DNA of 64,000 nucleotides from an uncultured Muribaculaceae bacterium (GCA_910587235.1 CAJUKD010000005.1:1-64000), one strand, 5' to 3'. Shown: positions 33,245 through 42,627, counted from the stretch's first letter. Numbers and translations: made by a program. Notes: generated from the sequence alone by a model not told the origin.

Positions 33245-34819
33245 ATGAGGTACATATCAATCATAATATCGCTGTTGACGGCTTTGAGTCTTTATGCCTC
33301 TACAGTCGACAGCATCAACTCCGGCATGATGGCCGAAGGGAACTACTCTGAACGCCATACAATCAGTCCACCCGTTCCGGCCGACAGTGCCGACGCAGCG
33401 CGTCTTGGACATAAAGCGTTCTGGCGCGCTGCGGCAGAAACAGTCGGATTCAACATAGGACTCTGGGCTTTCGACCGGTATATCCAGAAAGGACACTTCG
33501 CATACATATCCTGGAACAGCATAAAAGAGAATTTCAGGCACGGCTTCGAATGGGATAACGACCACCTCAGCACCAACATGTTCGCCCATCCCTACAACGG
33601 CAGCCTGTTCTTCAACGCCGGACGGGCCAACGGCTACAACTTCTGGCAGTCGGAATTGTTCGCCATCGGCGGCAGCGCCATGTGGGAGATGTTCATGGAA
33701 TGCGAATATCCGTCGACCAACGACATAATAGCCACCCCCATAGGTGGCGCCGCTATCGGAGAAGTACTCTACCGTAGCTCCGACCTTATTATCGATGACC
33801 GCACTACGGGCGCCGAGCGTTTCGGTCGCGAACTGGCAGCTTTCATAGTTAGCCCGATGCGCGGCTTCACCAGAATCGTGACCGGCCGGGCCTGGGAAAA
33901 ACGCACTACATCAGGACGCCGCTTCGGGATACCGCCCGTAAGCGTCGACATTTCTCTTGGCGGAAGGTTGATTTCTCTATATAAAAACGACGAGGGCAAA
34001 CGAGCTGGAGGAGCGGCAGAAATAAGAATCGAATATGGCGACCGCTTCGCTTGTTCAGGCAAAACCCCTTACGATTATTTCACATTTCTGATGGAACTAC
34101 AGGCCATAAAAACCCAGCCACTGCTCAGCCGCGTGGAAATAACAGGACGCCTGCTTTCAAAAGAACTGTATGACCGACGAAATCTGAATCTTTCCGTCGG
34201 AATGTACCAGCACTTCGACTATTTCGACTCCGACACCATCAGAGCCGAAAGAAACACAACACATCTTTTTCCCTGCACGGTACCATATAAATTAGGTACT
34301 CCGGCTTCGATAGGCGCAGGTTCCATGGTCAGATATAAACCGATTCCATCGATGACCATAGACGGATACGTCCATGCCAACGGAATCATTATGGCCGGTA
34401 TTCTTACCGATTTCTACCGCGACTATCACCGAAACTACAACTGGGGCTCCGGCTTCTCGGTCAAAGCCGGCATAAACTGGACTCTTACAAACGACCGGCT
34501 CTCGGTGGCGATAGCCGACAGGTTCTACAAGATATATACATGGCAGGGCTACGACCGCAATTACGACTGGTCGCTCACTCCCGAAGGAAAACCCGTCGAC
34601 GTCCAGGGCGACAGGTCCAATTCATCGTTCAATCATTTTGAAATCTCCATAAACTACCGTCTGTGGAAGCGCCTGTACCTGACTGCCGGAACAGATTTTT
34701 ACTCACGTGCCAGCAACTACGATTTCATCATGACTTTCGACGGTGGCACTTCAAGGGGCTGTCCCAGAATAGACAGTAACCAGATCGGAGCCCACCTGAT
34801 GCTGACCTACAGACTATAG
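33245..34819 (+). CDS. DUF3943 outer-membrane-associated protein
   Basis: 524 residues with a short signal peptide (MRYISIIISLLTALSLYA). Residues about 55-220 match the DUF3943 pattern: FNIGLWAFDRYI, the WDNDHLSTNMFAHPYNGSLFFNAGR block, and SPMRGFTRIVTGRAW. The C-terminal half is a series of amphipathic beta strands ending in an aromatic-plus-Leu end (AHLMLTYRL), so an outer-membrane barrel is likely. The biochemical role of DUF3943 is unknown. Immediately downstream of the C10 peptidase, so possibly linked to its export or surface display (inference). Confidence 0.85.
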   Translation: MRYISIIISLLTALSLYASTVDSINSGMMAEGNYSERHTISPPVPADSADAARLGHKAFWRAAAETVGFNIGLWAFDRYIQKGHFAYISWNSIKENFRHGFEWDNDHLSTNMFAHPYNGSLFFNAGRANGYNFWQSELFAIGGSAMWEMFMECEYPSTNDIIATPIGGAAIGEVLYRSSDLIIDDRTTGAERFGRELAAFIVSPMRGFTRIVTGRAWEKRTTSGRRFGIPPVSVDISLGGRLISLYKNDEGKRAGGAAEIRIEYGDRFACSGKTPYDYFTFLMELQAIKTQPLLSRVEITGRLLSKELYDRRNLNLSVGMYQHFDYFDSDTIRAERNTTHLFPCTVPYKLGTPASIGAGSMVRYKPIPSMTIDGYVHANGIIMAGILTDFYRDYHRNYNWGSGFSVKAGINWTLTNDRLSVAIADRFYKIYTWQGYDRNYDWSLTPEGKPVDVQGDRSNSSFNHFEISINYRLWKRLYLTAGTDFYSRASNYDFIMTFDGGTSRGCPRIDSNQIGAHLMLTYRL

Positions 34820-34820
34820 C

Positions 34821-34846
34821 AAAAAAAGCGGGAATAATCCCGCTTT
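34821..34846 (-). terminator. Terminator between convergent genes
   Basis: Arms AAAGCGGGA (34825-34833) and TCCCGCTTT (34838-34846), loop ATAA. On the minus strand the hairpin is followed by seven T, so it mainly ends the aminotransferase transcript; it may also work for the DUF3943 gene. Confidence 0.85.
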
Positions 34847-34860
34847 CCAAACTCTAAAAC

Positions 34861-36060
34861 CTAAACATTCTTTCCCGGATACGCTTCAAGAGCCTTGGCG
34901 AGTACCTCGACGGCACGCTCAAGTTCAGGTATCTCAAGAACATAGGCAATTCGCACTTCGTTGCGACCGAGTCCCGGATCGGTATAGAATCCCGAAGCCG
35001 GAGCCATGAACACAGTCTGGCCATTGTAGGAAAATTCTTTCAGGCACCATGCGCAGAAATGGTCGGCATCCTCGACAGGCAGCGAAGCCACCGTATAGAA
35101 GGCGCCCATAGGCATAGGAGTATATACCCCCGGAATTTTATTAAGAGCCTTTATAAGGAAGTTTCGTCGTTGCAGATATTGCATGAAAGTCGAGCGCATG
35201 TAGTCGGCCGGAGTGTCAATCGACGCTTCTGCCACGATCTGTCCCAGCAAAGGAGGACTAAGACGAGCCTGACAGAATTTCATCACATTGCGTTTGAGCT
35301 TTTCATGACGAGTGATAAGGGCTCCGACACGTATACCACATTCATTATATCGTTTCGACACCGAATCGATAAGCACCACCTGATCTTCGATGCCGGGCAG
35401 AGTCATCGCCGATATGTAAGGGGCATCGGTATAACAGAACTCGCGGTAAACTTCGTCGGAAAACAGGAACAGATTGTGTTCCTTCACCAGATCGCGTATC
35501 TGCATCAATTCAGCCGGTGTATAAAGATAACCAGTGGGATTGTTGGGGTTACAGATAAGTATAGCTTTTGTCCGGGACGTTATAAGCTCCTCGAACTCCG
35601 AAATCGGAGGCAACGCGAAGCCATTGCTTATTTTTGAAGGAACGGTGACAATGCGCGCGCCTGCCGATATGGCAAAAGCCATGTAGTTGGCATATGCAGG
35701 CTCCGGAATGATTACTTCATCGCCCGGATCAAGACAAGCCATAAATGCGAAAAGCACCGCCTCGGAACCGCCGCATGTCACTATTATATCATCCACATCC
35801 ACTTCTATACCGAAGCGGCGATAGTATTCCTGCAACTTTTGGCGCAGGGATAGCAGACCGGCCGAAGGACTGTATTCCAGAACAGTACGGTCGACCGCAT
35901 GAATAGCTTCAAGAGCGGCAGGAGGTGTCGGCACATCGGGCTGGCCGATGTTCAGACGATATACTTTCACACCACGCGCCACGGCTTCATCGGCCAAGGG
36001 CGCAAGCCGGCGTATAGGCGATGCCGGCATTATCTCGCCGCGTTTCGATACAGTAGGCAT
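34861..36060 (-). CDS. Class I/II PLP-dependent aminotransferase (aspartate aminotransferase-like)
   Basis: 399 residues of the fold-type I aminotransferase family. Visible marks: the N-terminal RLNIGQPDVPTPP, substrate-loop residues around EYSPSAG, the ICNPNNPTGYLYT motif, SDEVYREFCY, and the PLP-binding Lys in SVSKRYNECGIRVG; the terminal Arg for the alpha-carboxylate is in NEVRIAYV. It fits the AspB/AspC-like group acting on aspartate, aromatic or related amino acids; the exact substrate is not predictable. Single gene, with a TAATTTTG promoter at 36094-36087. Confidence 0.9.
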   Translation of the reverse strand: MPTVSKRGEIMPASPIRRLAPLADEAVARGVKVYRLNIGQPDVPTPPAALEAIHAVDRTVLEYSPSAGLLSLRQKLQEYYRRFGIEVDVDDIIVTCGGSEAVLFAFMACLDPGDEVIIPEPAYANYMAFAISAGARIVTVPSKISNGFALPPISEFEELITSRTKAILICNPNNPTGYLYTPAELMQIRDLVKEHNLFLFSDEVYREFCYTDAPYISAMTLPGIEDQVVLIDSVSKRYNECGIRVGALITRHEKLKRNVMKFCQARLSPPLLGQIVAEASIDTPADYMRSTFMQYLQRRNFLIKALNKIPGVYTPMPMGAFYTVASLPVEDADHFCAWCLKEFSYNGQTVFMAPASGFYTDPGLGRNEVRIAYVLEIPELERAVEVLAKALEAYPGKNV

Positions 36061-36086
36061 AAGACTACGTTTTTAAGGTTACAACG

Positions 36087-36116
36087 CAAAATTAATATAA
36101 AAGATGAATAAAGCAA
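36087..36116 (-). promoter_or_regulatory. Promoter of the aminotransferase gene
   Basis: Minus strand TTG (36116-36114), 19 bases, TAATTTTG (36094-36087); leader about 20 bases. Confidence 0.6.
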
Positions 36117-36170
36117 CGCGGAGCAACTGTTTTTTAGTCGTCCGCGTAGCCTTTTAAATGATTTTACGTA

Positions 36171-37163
36171 TTAAATCGAAATGCCGGGAATAGGGCCTAC
36201 AAAAAGCTGAGTTATCCATATCCACAGCGGGCAGAATACCATGAACAATATCACTGATATGGCAAGCGATGATGTGCTTGTAGCCACATACGAATCATAT
36301 TCGCTGGCGATTATGATACCGGAGAATGCCGGAGGAAGGGCACCTGCCACAACAAGCATAGCCGTATTGGCGGGAGTCATCTTGAATATTATTGCCGCAA
36401 GCAACAACAATCCGGGCATAAGTATCAGCTTCAGGATAACTCCAAGGATAGCCTGCCAGTTGACATTCACTTTAACGGCCGAAAGTGTTATACCGGCAGC
36501 AAACACGGCCATTGACGCATTAGCACCCTTTATAAGATCGAACGAAGGACTTGCCCATGCCGGCCAGGGAATCCCTGCTATCACCCATATCACAGCCAGA
36601 ATTGGAGCCCAGGCCACAGGTTGTTCGAGAGCGTGGATGACAGGCTTCCAGATACTGGGCTTTTTACCCCCGTTTTTTGCCAGAGCGGCTTCATTGCCGG
36701 CATTGAGCAACGACAGACCGACCGGTATACCGACTGCGTTGACAACAATACCTACGATAGCGACCACCAGAGCCACATACGCGTTTGTGCCGAATATAGG
36801 TTCAAGCACCGCGAACCCGAGGAATCCGATTGTAGGCGAACCGTTTACAAGCGCCATGATGGCTGCATCGGCCTGTGTGACCCCCTGCTTGCGGAAACCA
36901 TACTTATAGATCCAGTATACAAGCATGAAGCAGAACATTATCACCACAAGGGAGATAAGGGATAGTTTTATATCGTCGACAAGCATCTTGCGGTCGGCAT
37001 CGACTATGGACACGAAAAGAGCGGCAGGCAACGCATAGTCGAGCACTACCTTATTGAATGCCTTGGCGTTTGCGCCCGAAAATATTCCTTTCTTTCCGGA
37101 TATGTAACCGGCAAGCATCACCACTATTATAGGGACGATGGCATATAGAATGATGTGTTCCAT
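36171..37163 (-). CDS. AEC family transporter, oxalate operon (YfdV-like)
   Basis: A 330-residue inner-membrane carrier of the auxin efflux carrier (AEC) family with about ten membrane segments in two inverted halves; half-linkers carry the KKPSIWKPVIHALEQPVAWAPI segment. It lies 51 bases downstream of oxc in the same direction, after frc. E. coli has the same three types together (yfdW, yfdU, yfdV). By context it probably imports oxalate, or exports formate in exchange. This substrate is inferred from neighbours, not from residues. Confidence 0.85.
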   Translation of the reverse strand: MEHIILYAIVPIIVVMLAGYISGKKGIFSGANAKAFNKVVLDYALPAALFVSIVDADRKMLVDDIKLSLISLVVIMFCFMLVYWIYKYGFRKQGVTQADAAIMALVNGSPTIGFLGFAVLEPIFGTNAYVALVVAIVGIVVNAVGIPVGLSLLNAGNEAALAKNGGKKPSIWKPVIHALEQPVAWAPILAVIWVIAGIPWPAWASPSFDLIKGANASMAVFAAGITLSAVKVNVNWQAILGVILKLILMPGLLLLAAIIFKMTPANTAMLVVAGALPPAFSGIIIASEYDSYVATSTSSLAISVILFMVFCPLWIWITQLFVGPIPGISI

Positions 37164-37214
37164 AAACTAAACTTTTGTTGAATGAATAATTCTGTTGCTT
37201 TCACCTCCGGCGGT

Positions 37215-38954
37215 TCAGACCGTTATATGCTGAAGCGATTCTGGATTCAGATATCCTATATGTCCCGATTCCTTGCCTGAATCCGCCGCAAGCTGTACAT
37301 CAATCATTGCAGGAGCTTTGGAGGCGATCGCTTCTGTAAGTGCGGCCGAAAGCTCTTCAGGAGTGGTGACATAGTATGACTTGGCACCGAAAGCTTCACC
37401 CAGCTTGTCATAGCGCGCATTCACGTCGAGAGTGGTAGGAGCCGGATCTCCGTTATTGCTTAGGTTGACACCTATACCGTTATAAATACCACCGTTGTTG
37501 AATATCACCACGGTAACAGGTAGTTTGAAACGGCATATAGTGGAAAAGTCCATTCCGGAGAAACCGAATGCCGAATCACCTTCGATAGCTACCACGCTCT
37601 TTCCGGTCGCCACCGCGGCACCTATGGCCGAACCCATGCCCATACCCATGATAGCCCATGTGGCACAGTCGATACGATGCCTCGGCATAGTCATTTCAAG
37701 CGTGTCGCGGGTATCGTCGAGCGTATTTGCGCCCTCGTTGACGAGGATTACATCAGGATTGGCATCCATCACCGGCTTTATGGCTCCAAGCGCCGTCCAA
37801 TGGTTCATAGGACTTGCCGATTTCGCAGCATCGAGCCGTTCGGCGAATTTTACAGCCTTAGTTTTCGTTTCAGCCTGCAAAGACGGAACCCACTGCGGAT
37901 CCATGCTCATCTTATAATCGGGCAGACGCTCTATCATCGCATTCAGAATCGAGGTAAGATCGCCTATGACAGGAGCTGCGATCGGACGGTTGCAGTCGAT
38001 TTCCTCGGGCGCGATATCGAGTTGCACGAATTTGGTATCGGGACTCCATTTGCCGTGTCCGCGCGAAAGCAACCAGTTAAGGCGCGCGCCTGCGAGCACA
38101 ACCACGTCGGCTTGCGACATCACAGTCGAACGGCACGACAGTGCGCTCAACGGACCGCCGTCGGGCAGCACACCTTTTGCCATCGACATAGGCAGATAAG
38201 GAATGCCTGTCTTTTCAACAAGTTCTTTCAGCTGACCTTCGACACATGCGTAGGCAGCACCTTTGCCTATAAGGATAACAGGCTTTTTGGCACCGGCGAT
38301 AAGTTCCATCGCACGGTCGACCGCTTCAGGTGCAGGCGGCATCGACGGACACATATCCACCGGAGTAAAAAACAATTTATCAGCTTCGGCTTTATCCATC
38401 ACCGCGCCGAGGCAAGGCGTCGTTATGTCGAGATAGACACCGCCGGGACGACCCGAGATGGCCGAACGGTAAGCACGCACAAGCGCTGTAGGTATATCTT
38501 CGGGACGGTTGACACGATATGCCGCTTTCACGAGAGGTTTAGCTATGCTTAACTGATCGAGAGCTTCATAGTTGCCTTGGTTGAGATCGATAGGCTCGCG
38601 TTCGCTCGACCCGCTGATCTGAATCATAGGATAGCAGTTTACGGTGGCGTTGGCCGTAGCCGTAAGCCCGTTAAGAAAACCGAGCGACGATACTGTCAGG
38701 AGCACACCGGGAGTCCGCGTCAGATAGCCGTGGGTAGCGGCAGCCATACCGGCCTGCTGCTCGTGACGAAAACCGACAAAACGTATGCCCTCCTCCTGAA
38801 CAAGATAAGCGAAATCAGTCACCGGAATACCGACGAGTCCATACATCGCATCGATTCCCAACAGGCGCAACGCACGGGCAAGAATATACATGCCTGTAAC
38901 CTGGTTCGGATATGACGGAGCCTGCGGGGGCGTAGTAGTAGTTGTTGTTGCCAT
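37215..38954 (-). CDS. oxc: Oxalyl-CoA decarboxylase
   Basis: ThDP-dependent enzyme turning oxalyl-CoA into formyl-CoA and CO2, 579 residues. It aligns by eye along its length with Oxalobacter Oxc: the MYGLVGIPVTDFA start, the catalytic Glu in FRHEQQAG, the GSSEREPIDLNQGNYE segment, GKGAAYA and the ThDP/Mg motif EGDSAFGFSGMD...NNGG. Met at 38954 is used, since the longer frame adds 17 residues with no family match; a Thr/Pro-rich leader precedes the domain. Middle gene of frc-oxc-AEC transporter. The C-terminal region that closes over the active site differs in sequence from Oxalobacter. Confidence 0.95.
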   Translation of the reverse strand: MATTTTTTPPQAPSYPNQVTGMYILARALRLLGIDAMYGLVGIPVTDFAYLVQEEGIRFVGFRHEQQAGMAAATHGYLTRTPGVLLTVSSLGFLNGLTATANATVNCYPMIQISGSSEREPIDLNQGNYEALDQLSIAKPLVKAAYRVNRPEDIPTALVRAYRSAISGRPGGVYLDITTPCLGAVMDKAEADKLFFTPVDMCPSMPPAPEAVDRAMELIAGAKKPVILIGKGAAYACVEGQLKELVEKTGIPYLPMSMAKGVLPDGGPLSALSCRSTVMSQADVVVLAGARLNWLLSRGHGKWSPDTKFVQLDIAPEEIDCNRPIAAPVIGDLTSILNAMIERLPDYKMSMDPQWVPSLQAETKTKAVKFAERLDAAKSASPMNHWTALGAIKPVMDANPDVILVNEGANTLDDTRDTLEMTMPRHRIDCATWAIMGMGMGSAIGAAVATGKSVVAIEGDSAFGFSGMDFSTICRFKLPVTVVIFNNGGIYNGIGVNLSNNGDPAPTTLDVNARYDKLGEAFGAKSYYVTTPEELSAALTEAIASKAPAMIDVQLAADSGKESGHIGYLNPESLQHITV

Positions 38955-39049
38955 GATTTGGTAGTTTCTGGATTTGATAGCGTCAGCGGCCGTCCGGGAG
39001 CGCAAGTCGCCCTTCGGCCGGCCGCTGTCGTAATGATTAAGAACCGGGA

Positions 39050-40366
39050 TTATTTACCTGCCGGGGGTTCAGGCATCTGAGGTTTAGGCAGCGGAGCTGT
39101 AGTACCGTTGGCTTTCATCGCAGCCTGCTGTTCGGCTGTATAGCCCAAGGCTCCCAGAATTTCATCGGTGTTTCCTCCGAGTTCGGGACACGGACCGTAT
39201 TTCGGCGTATAGTTCGACATTGTGAACGGGCACCCTACCGTAACGAATTCACCAACCTTACCGCCTTGATTTATCTTTACAAGCGTATTACCGTCGTAAA
39301 GGCTTTCGTCCGACATTATTTCCTTGGTCGACAGCACAGGAGCACACGGCACTCCGGCCGGAGCAAGAAGCTTGACAACTTCGTACTTGTCCTTGGTGAT
39401 TGTAAATTCCTCTATACGCGCCCATATCTGCTGTTTGTGCCTGTCGCGTGCGTCGGCTGTATTGAAATCCGGATTTGTCAGCCAGTCCTCGAAACCGAGA
39501 GCCTTGCATGCTTTTTCGAAGTCCTTGGCACCACGCTGGAGAATAACATAAACATATGCGTTAGGATCGGTTTCCCAACCTTTGCATTTATAAGTCCAGC
39601 CGAGAACACCGCTACCTTCCTGGTTGCCCGAGCGGGGAACGAAGTCGGGGAATTTGCTGTTGGGATACTGCGGGAACTGCGTCAGATAGCCGATACGGTC
39701 AAGAGTCAGCTGATCGCGCGTCTTGATGCGGCATAGGTTAAGACATGCATTGTGCATCGACTGGTAAACAAATACGCCCTCACCGGTTTTTTCCCGTTGC
39801 ATCAGAGCAGCCAGAATGCCGATAGTCATGTGCATGCCGGTGTTGGAGTCACCCAGAGCGGCACCGGACTGCGTCGGGATATTGTCAGGACCCTGATACC
39901 AGCCTGTAGTTGAAGCCGCACCGGCTGTAACCTGCGCTACAGGTTCATAAGCCTTAAGATCAGCGAAACGCGACGACAGTGGAAAACCTTTGATCGTACC
40001 ATAGATACATCTTGGATTGATTTTATGTACATCTTCCCATCCGAAACCGAGTTTGTCCATGGCTCCGGGATGCAAGTTTTCGATAAATACATCTGCCTGT
40101 TCTATAAGCTTAGTAAGAATCTTCTTTCCGTCGGCAGTAGCGGCGTTGAGAGTCAGTGATTTTTTGTCGGAATTAAGCTGTAGGAAGTAGTAGCTTGGAC
40201 AATCAGGATCAAACTGTAGCTCACCTCGTGTTGCATCGCCCGTACCGGGACGTTCTATCTTTATTACTTCTGCGCCGAGCCATGCGAGCATCTGCGTACA
40301 TGAAGGTCCGGACTGCACATTTGTGAAATCCACAACTTTAATACCTTGAAGAGGAGCGTAATTCAT
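39050..40366 (-). CDS. frc: Formyl-CoA:oxalate CoA-transferase (class III)
   Basis: Moves CoA from formyl-CoA to oxalate, giving oxalyl-CoA for Oxc and free formate, 438 residues. The family fold is clear from VVDFTNVQSGPSCTQMLAWLG (split here into VVDFTNVQSG and PSCTQMLAWLG) to CKGWETDPNAYVY. The catalytic Asp is Asp173 in AALGDSNTG. Two active-site features differ from Oxalobacter Frc and E. coli YfdW as I remember them: the Trp of TRGWLQ is Glu here (TRGELQ, Glu49), and the mobile GGGGQ loop reads EGSGV. First gene of the oxalate operon; a Pro-rich tail ends the protein. Confidence 0.92.
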   Translation of the reverse strand: MNYAPLQGIKVVDFTNVQSGPSCTQMLAWLGAEVIKIERPGTGDATRGELQFDPDCPSYYFLQLNSDKKSLTLNAATADGKKILTKLIEQADVFIENLHPGAMDKLGFGWEDVHKINPRCIYGTIKGFPLSSRFADLKAYEPVAQVTAGAASTTGWYQGPDNIPTQSGAALGDSNTGMHMTIGILAALMQREKTGEGVFVYQSMHNACLNLCRIKTRDQLTLDRIGYLTQFPQYPNSKFPDFVPRSGNQEGSGVLGWTYKCKGWETDPNAYVYVILQRGAKDFEKACKALGFEDWLTNPDFNTADARDRHKQQIWARIEEFTITKDKYEVVKLLAPAGVPCAPVLSTKEIMSDESLYDGNTLVKINQGGKVGEFVTVGCPFTMSNYTPKYGPCPELGGNTDEILGALGYTAEQQAAMKANGTTAPLPKPQMPEPPAGK

Positions 40367-40477
40367 AATGTAGTGTTATTTGGGATTGTTTTTTTGTTTT
40401 CGTGTTTTTGAAAATCTGATTTATTAACGTCCCCGTCACTGAAATTGTTCGATTCCAAAAATCCGTCGCACTGAAAC

Positions 40478-40511
40478 ATGCAATATATTTTTTTTACAAA
40501 ATATTTTGCAT
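40478..40511. promoter_or_regulatory. Inverted repeat between frc and the ABC/GntR operon
   Basis: Arms ATGCAATATATTTT (40478-40491) and AAAATATTTTGCAT (40498-40511), spacer of 6, are complementary at 13 of 14 positions. The right arm covers the TTTG (40505-40508) of the rightward promoter and also forms the 12-base palindrome CAAAATATTTTG (40497-40508). Likely an operator; the GntR protein encoded at 42228 is a candidate ligand. Confidence 0.6.
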
Positions 40512-40535
40512 ATATGGATTTTGATTGTACCCTTG
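40505..40535 (+). promoter_or_regulatory. Promoter of the ABC/GntR/receptor operon
   Basis: TTTG (40505-40508), 19 bases, TACCCTTG (40528-40535; one mismatch to TAnnTTTG). Leader about 50 bases to the ATG at 40590. Confidence 0.5.
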
Positions 40536-40589
40536 TGCTATAGCATTGCACATCACTGCAACACTACATCACCTCGACACCTGAACGAA

Positions 40590-41423
40590 ATGATAAAACT
40601 ACAGAATCTCAGCTACGGCTATAATAGAAAAGTCAAAACGCTGCAAGACATCACCGCCGAAATAGGCAGCGGCATTCATCTCCTTGTCGGAGAAAACGGA
40701 GCAGGCAAGACCACACTGCTTCACCTCATGGGCGGCCTGCGCTATCCGCGTTCCGGCAGTTGTGAACTCGACGGCACTCCCATGCGTCAGCGACACCCGT
40801 CGGAAATGTGCCGTGTGCAATTCTTTGGCGACGGAATGGAATTCCCCGCTTCCACGATAAAAGAAATGGTCAAAGTCCACTCCCCTTTCTTCCCACGCTT
40901 CGACCGGGAAATGCTTAAGCGCAACCTGCACGCATTCGGCATAAACGAAAACGACAAACTCAGCAGGATGTCCTTAGGTACCCGTCGGAAAGCACATCTG
41001 TCCTATATGCTGGCACTTCGATGCGACGCCCTTCTTCTCGACGAACCTACAAACGGACTAGATATAAACTCTAAACAGACATTCAGCCGCATGCTTGTCG
41101 AATGCGTTTCGCCTGAACAGACAGTAATCGTATCGACCCACACACCGGCCGACCTTGAATCCCTTTACGACAGTATCATTGTCCTCAGCCACGGAAAATT
41201 ACTGCTGAATATGAATATTGATGAAATAACATCGCACATAGCCTTCGTCACACAAAACACCACGGATGCCGACATACTTTACAGCGAACCCAGCTTCGGG
41301 CTTCAGCGCTGCATCATAGCCAACACCGACAAATCAATCGAGTCACAACTTGATTTCGAACTTCTTTACAACGCCCTGCACGGAAATTCCATACAAGCAA
41401 TACTGAACTGCCTTAAATCATAA
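40590..41423 (+). CDS. ABC transporter ATP-binding protein
   Basis: A 277-residue ATPase subunit. Walker A GENGAGKTT (about 34-42), a signature region SLGTRRKAHLSYML in place of the strict LSGGQ, Walker B ALLLDEPTNGLD and an H-loop STHTPADLE. The Met at 40590 starts the domain (MIKLQNLSYGYN); the upstream in-frame codon lies inside the promoter. It pairs with the membrane protein that begins 4 bases after its stop, and with a YtrA-type regulator, as in GntR/ABC efflux or sensing cassettes. The substrate is unknown. Confidence 0.9.
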   Translation: MIKLQNLSYGYNRKVKTLQDITAEIGSGIHLLVGENGAGKTTLLHLMGGLRYPRSGSCELDGTPMRQRHPSEMCRVQFFGDGMEFPASTIKEMVKVHSPFFPRFDREMLKRNLHAFGINENDKLSRMSLGTRRKAHLSYMLALRCDALLLDEPTNGLDINSKQTFSRMLVECVSPEQTVIVSTHTPADLESLYDSIIVLSHGKLLLNMNIDEITSHIAFVTQNTTDADILYSEPSFGLQRCIIANTDKSIESQLDFELLYNALHGNSIQAILNCLKS

Positions 41424-41427
41424 AAAC

Positions 41428-42231
41428 ATGGAACCGACAAATAAATTCTCCATCCGGCGCTTCGTAATGACAGCCCGTTTCTACCTGCCCGTATTATACC
41501 GGCAGATTATCATATATGCAGTCTTCTCGCTACTGACAGGATTATTATTTATACCTGCCTGCAAGGAGAGGAGTATAATTTTCCTGATACCGTTCCTGGC
41601 ATTAGTATTTTCGACTATGATATGTCTGGGACCGCTCGCATTCTCCAGCCGCGGAAGCCTCGTGACCGAAACTTCACTACCCGCTACAGCCACCGAAAAA
41701 TCGGCTTTCCTGCTCCTGTACTGTTTCATCGTCCTGCCGCTTATCCTACTGCTTCCATACTCGATAATAATTTCAGCCAATACCGGCAACATACTGGCAG
41801 CCAACCCTAATATACCGGTAATACTGAAACTCGTTCACACCTGGGGACGGATAAGCATGCCAAGCCATATATTATATATAATCCTTGCCACGGCAGTATG
41901 CCTGTTCGGTATATCCGCTTTCAACCGCCGACGCACTATCCTTTCATTGCTCATGGCATCGGGCGTCTTCATAATCATTGGAATCTCGAATCTTTTCCAT
42001 TTCATGGCAATCCTTGCAGGACTACATGAAAAAGGAATAATAGGCAACGTTGCATATAGCATCGACAGCGACATCCAACTGTTGGAAGATATGACCAGAC
42101 TTATAAGCACAAACCGCGATCTGTTCGGAAGCACGTCATCATACGGGATCGGCGAACTGGCAGTCATTGCCATCACAATATCGATACTTCTTCCAGCCAT
42201 CTTCCACAAAATCAAAAATCGTCAGATATGA
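41428..42231 (+). CDS. ABC-2-like membrane protein
   Basis: A 267-residue hydrophobic protein with about six membrane segments (near 30-50, 55-75, 95-120, 145-165, 175-200 and 240-262). No exact family is recognised; position between the ABC ATPase and the GntR regulator marks it as the permease part. Its stop overlaps the regulator's ATG (ATGA). Function as exporter or signal-coupled permease is inferred. Confidence 0.75.
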   Translation: MEPTNKFSIRRFVMTARFYLPVLYRQIIIYAVFSLLTGLLFIPACKERSIIFLIPFLALVFSTMICLGPLAFSSRGSLVTETSLPATATEKSAFLLLYCFIVLPLILLLPYSIIISANTGNILAANPNIPVILKLVHTWGRISMPSHILYIILATAVCLFGISAFNRRRTILSLLMASGVFIIIGISNLFHFMAILAGLHEKGIIGNVAYSIDSDIQLLEDMTRLISTNRDLFGSTSSYGIGELAVIAITISILLPAIFHKIKNRQI

Positions 42232-42602
42232 CGGCAGAATTCAGTACCGACAAACCCATATATCGGCAGATCCTCGACTACTGCCTGGAGCGTATAAGTT
42301 CGGGAGAATGGATTCCCGAAGGTCGCATCCCGTCAGTGAAAGAGCTGTCCGTGACAATGACAGTCAATCCCCGCACCGTCATGCGCGCCTATGAAGAACT
42401 TTCAGAAAAGCTTATCATATTCCAGCGCCGAGGAATGGGTTTCTTCGTATCGGCCGACGGGCCGAAGATAGTCGCCGGAATACAAAAAACAGAGTTCGAG
42501 GAAAAGACACTTCCCGAATTCATCGCCTTGATGCGACGCGCGGATTTTCCGGTCGAACGAGTAATCGAAAGACTTATGGAACTAAAAAAAACAAAGCCTT
42601 AA
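42228..42602 (+). CDS. GntR family transcriptional regulator (YtrA subfamily)
   Basis: A 124-residue short GntR protein: the N-terminal winged helix has PIYRQILDYCLERISSGEW, RIPSVKELSVTMTVNPRTVMRAYEEL and RRGMGFFVS; the effector part is only a short helical dimerisation tail of about 45 residues, as in YtrA. Such regulators usually repress their own operon of ABC genes. The inverted repeat at 40478-40511 is the likely operator. It is translationally coupled to the permease and followed 25 bases on by an outer-membrane receptor. Confidence 0.9.
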   Translation: MTAEFSTDKPIYRQILDYCLERISSGEWIPEGRIPSVKELSVTMTVNPRTVMRAYEELSEKLIIFQRRGMGFFVSADGPKIVAGIQKTEFEEKTLPEFIALMRRADFPVERVIERLMELKKTKP

Positions 42603-42627
42603 AAATCAAAACATAACAACTATTATC

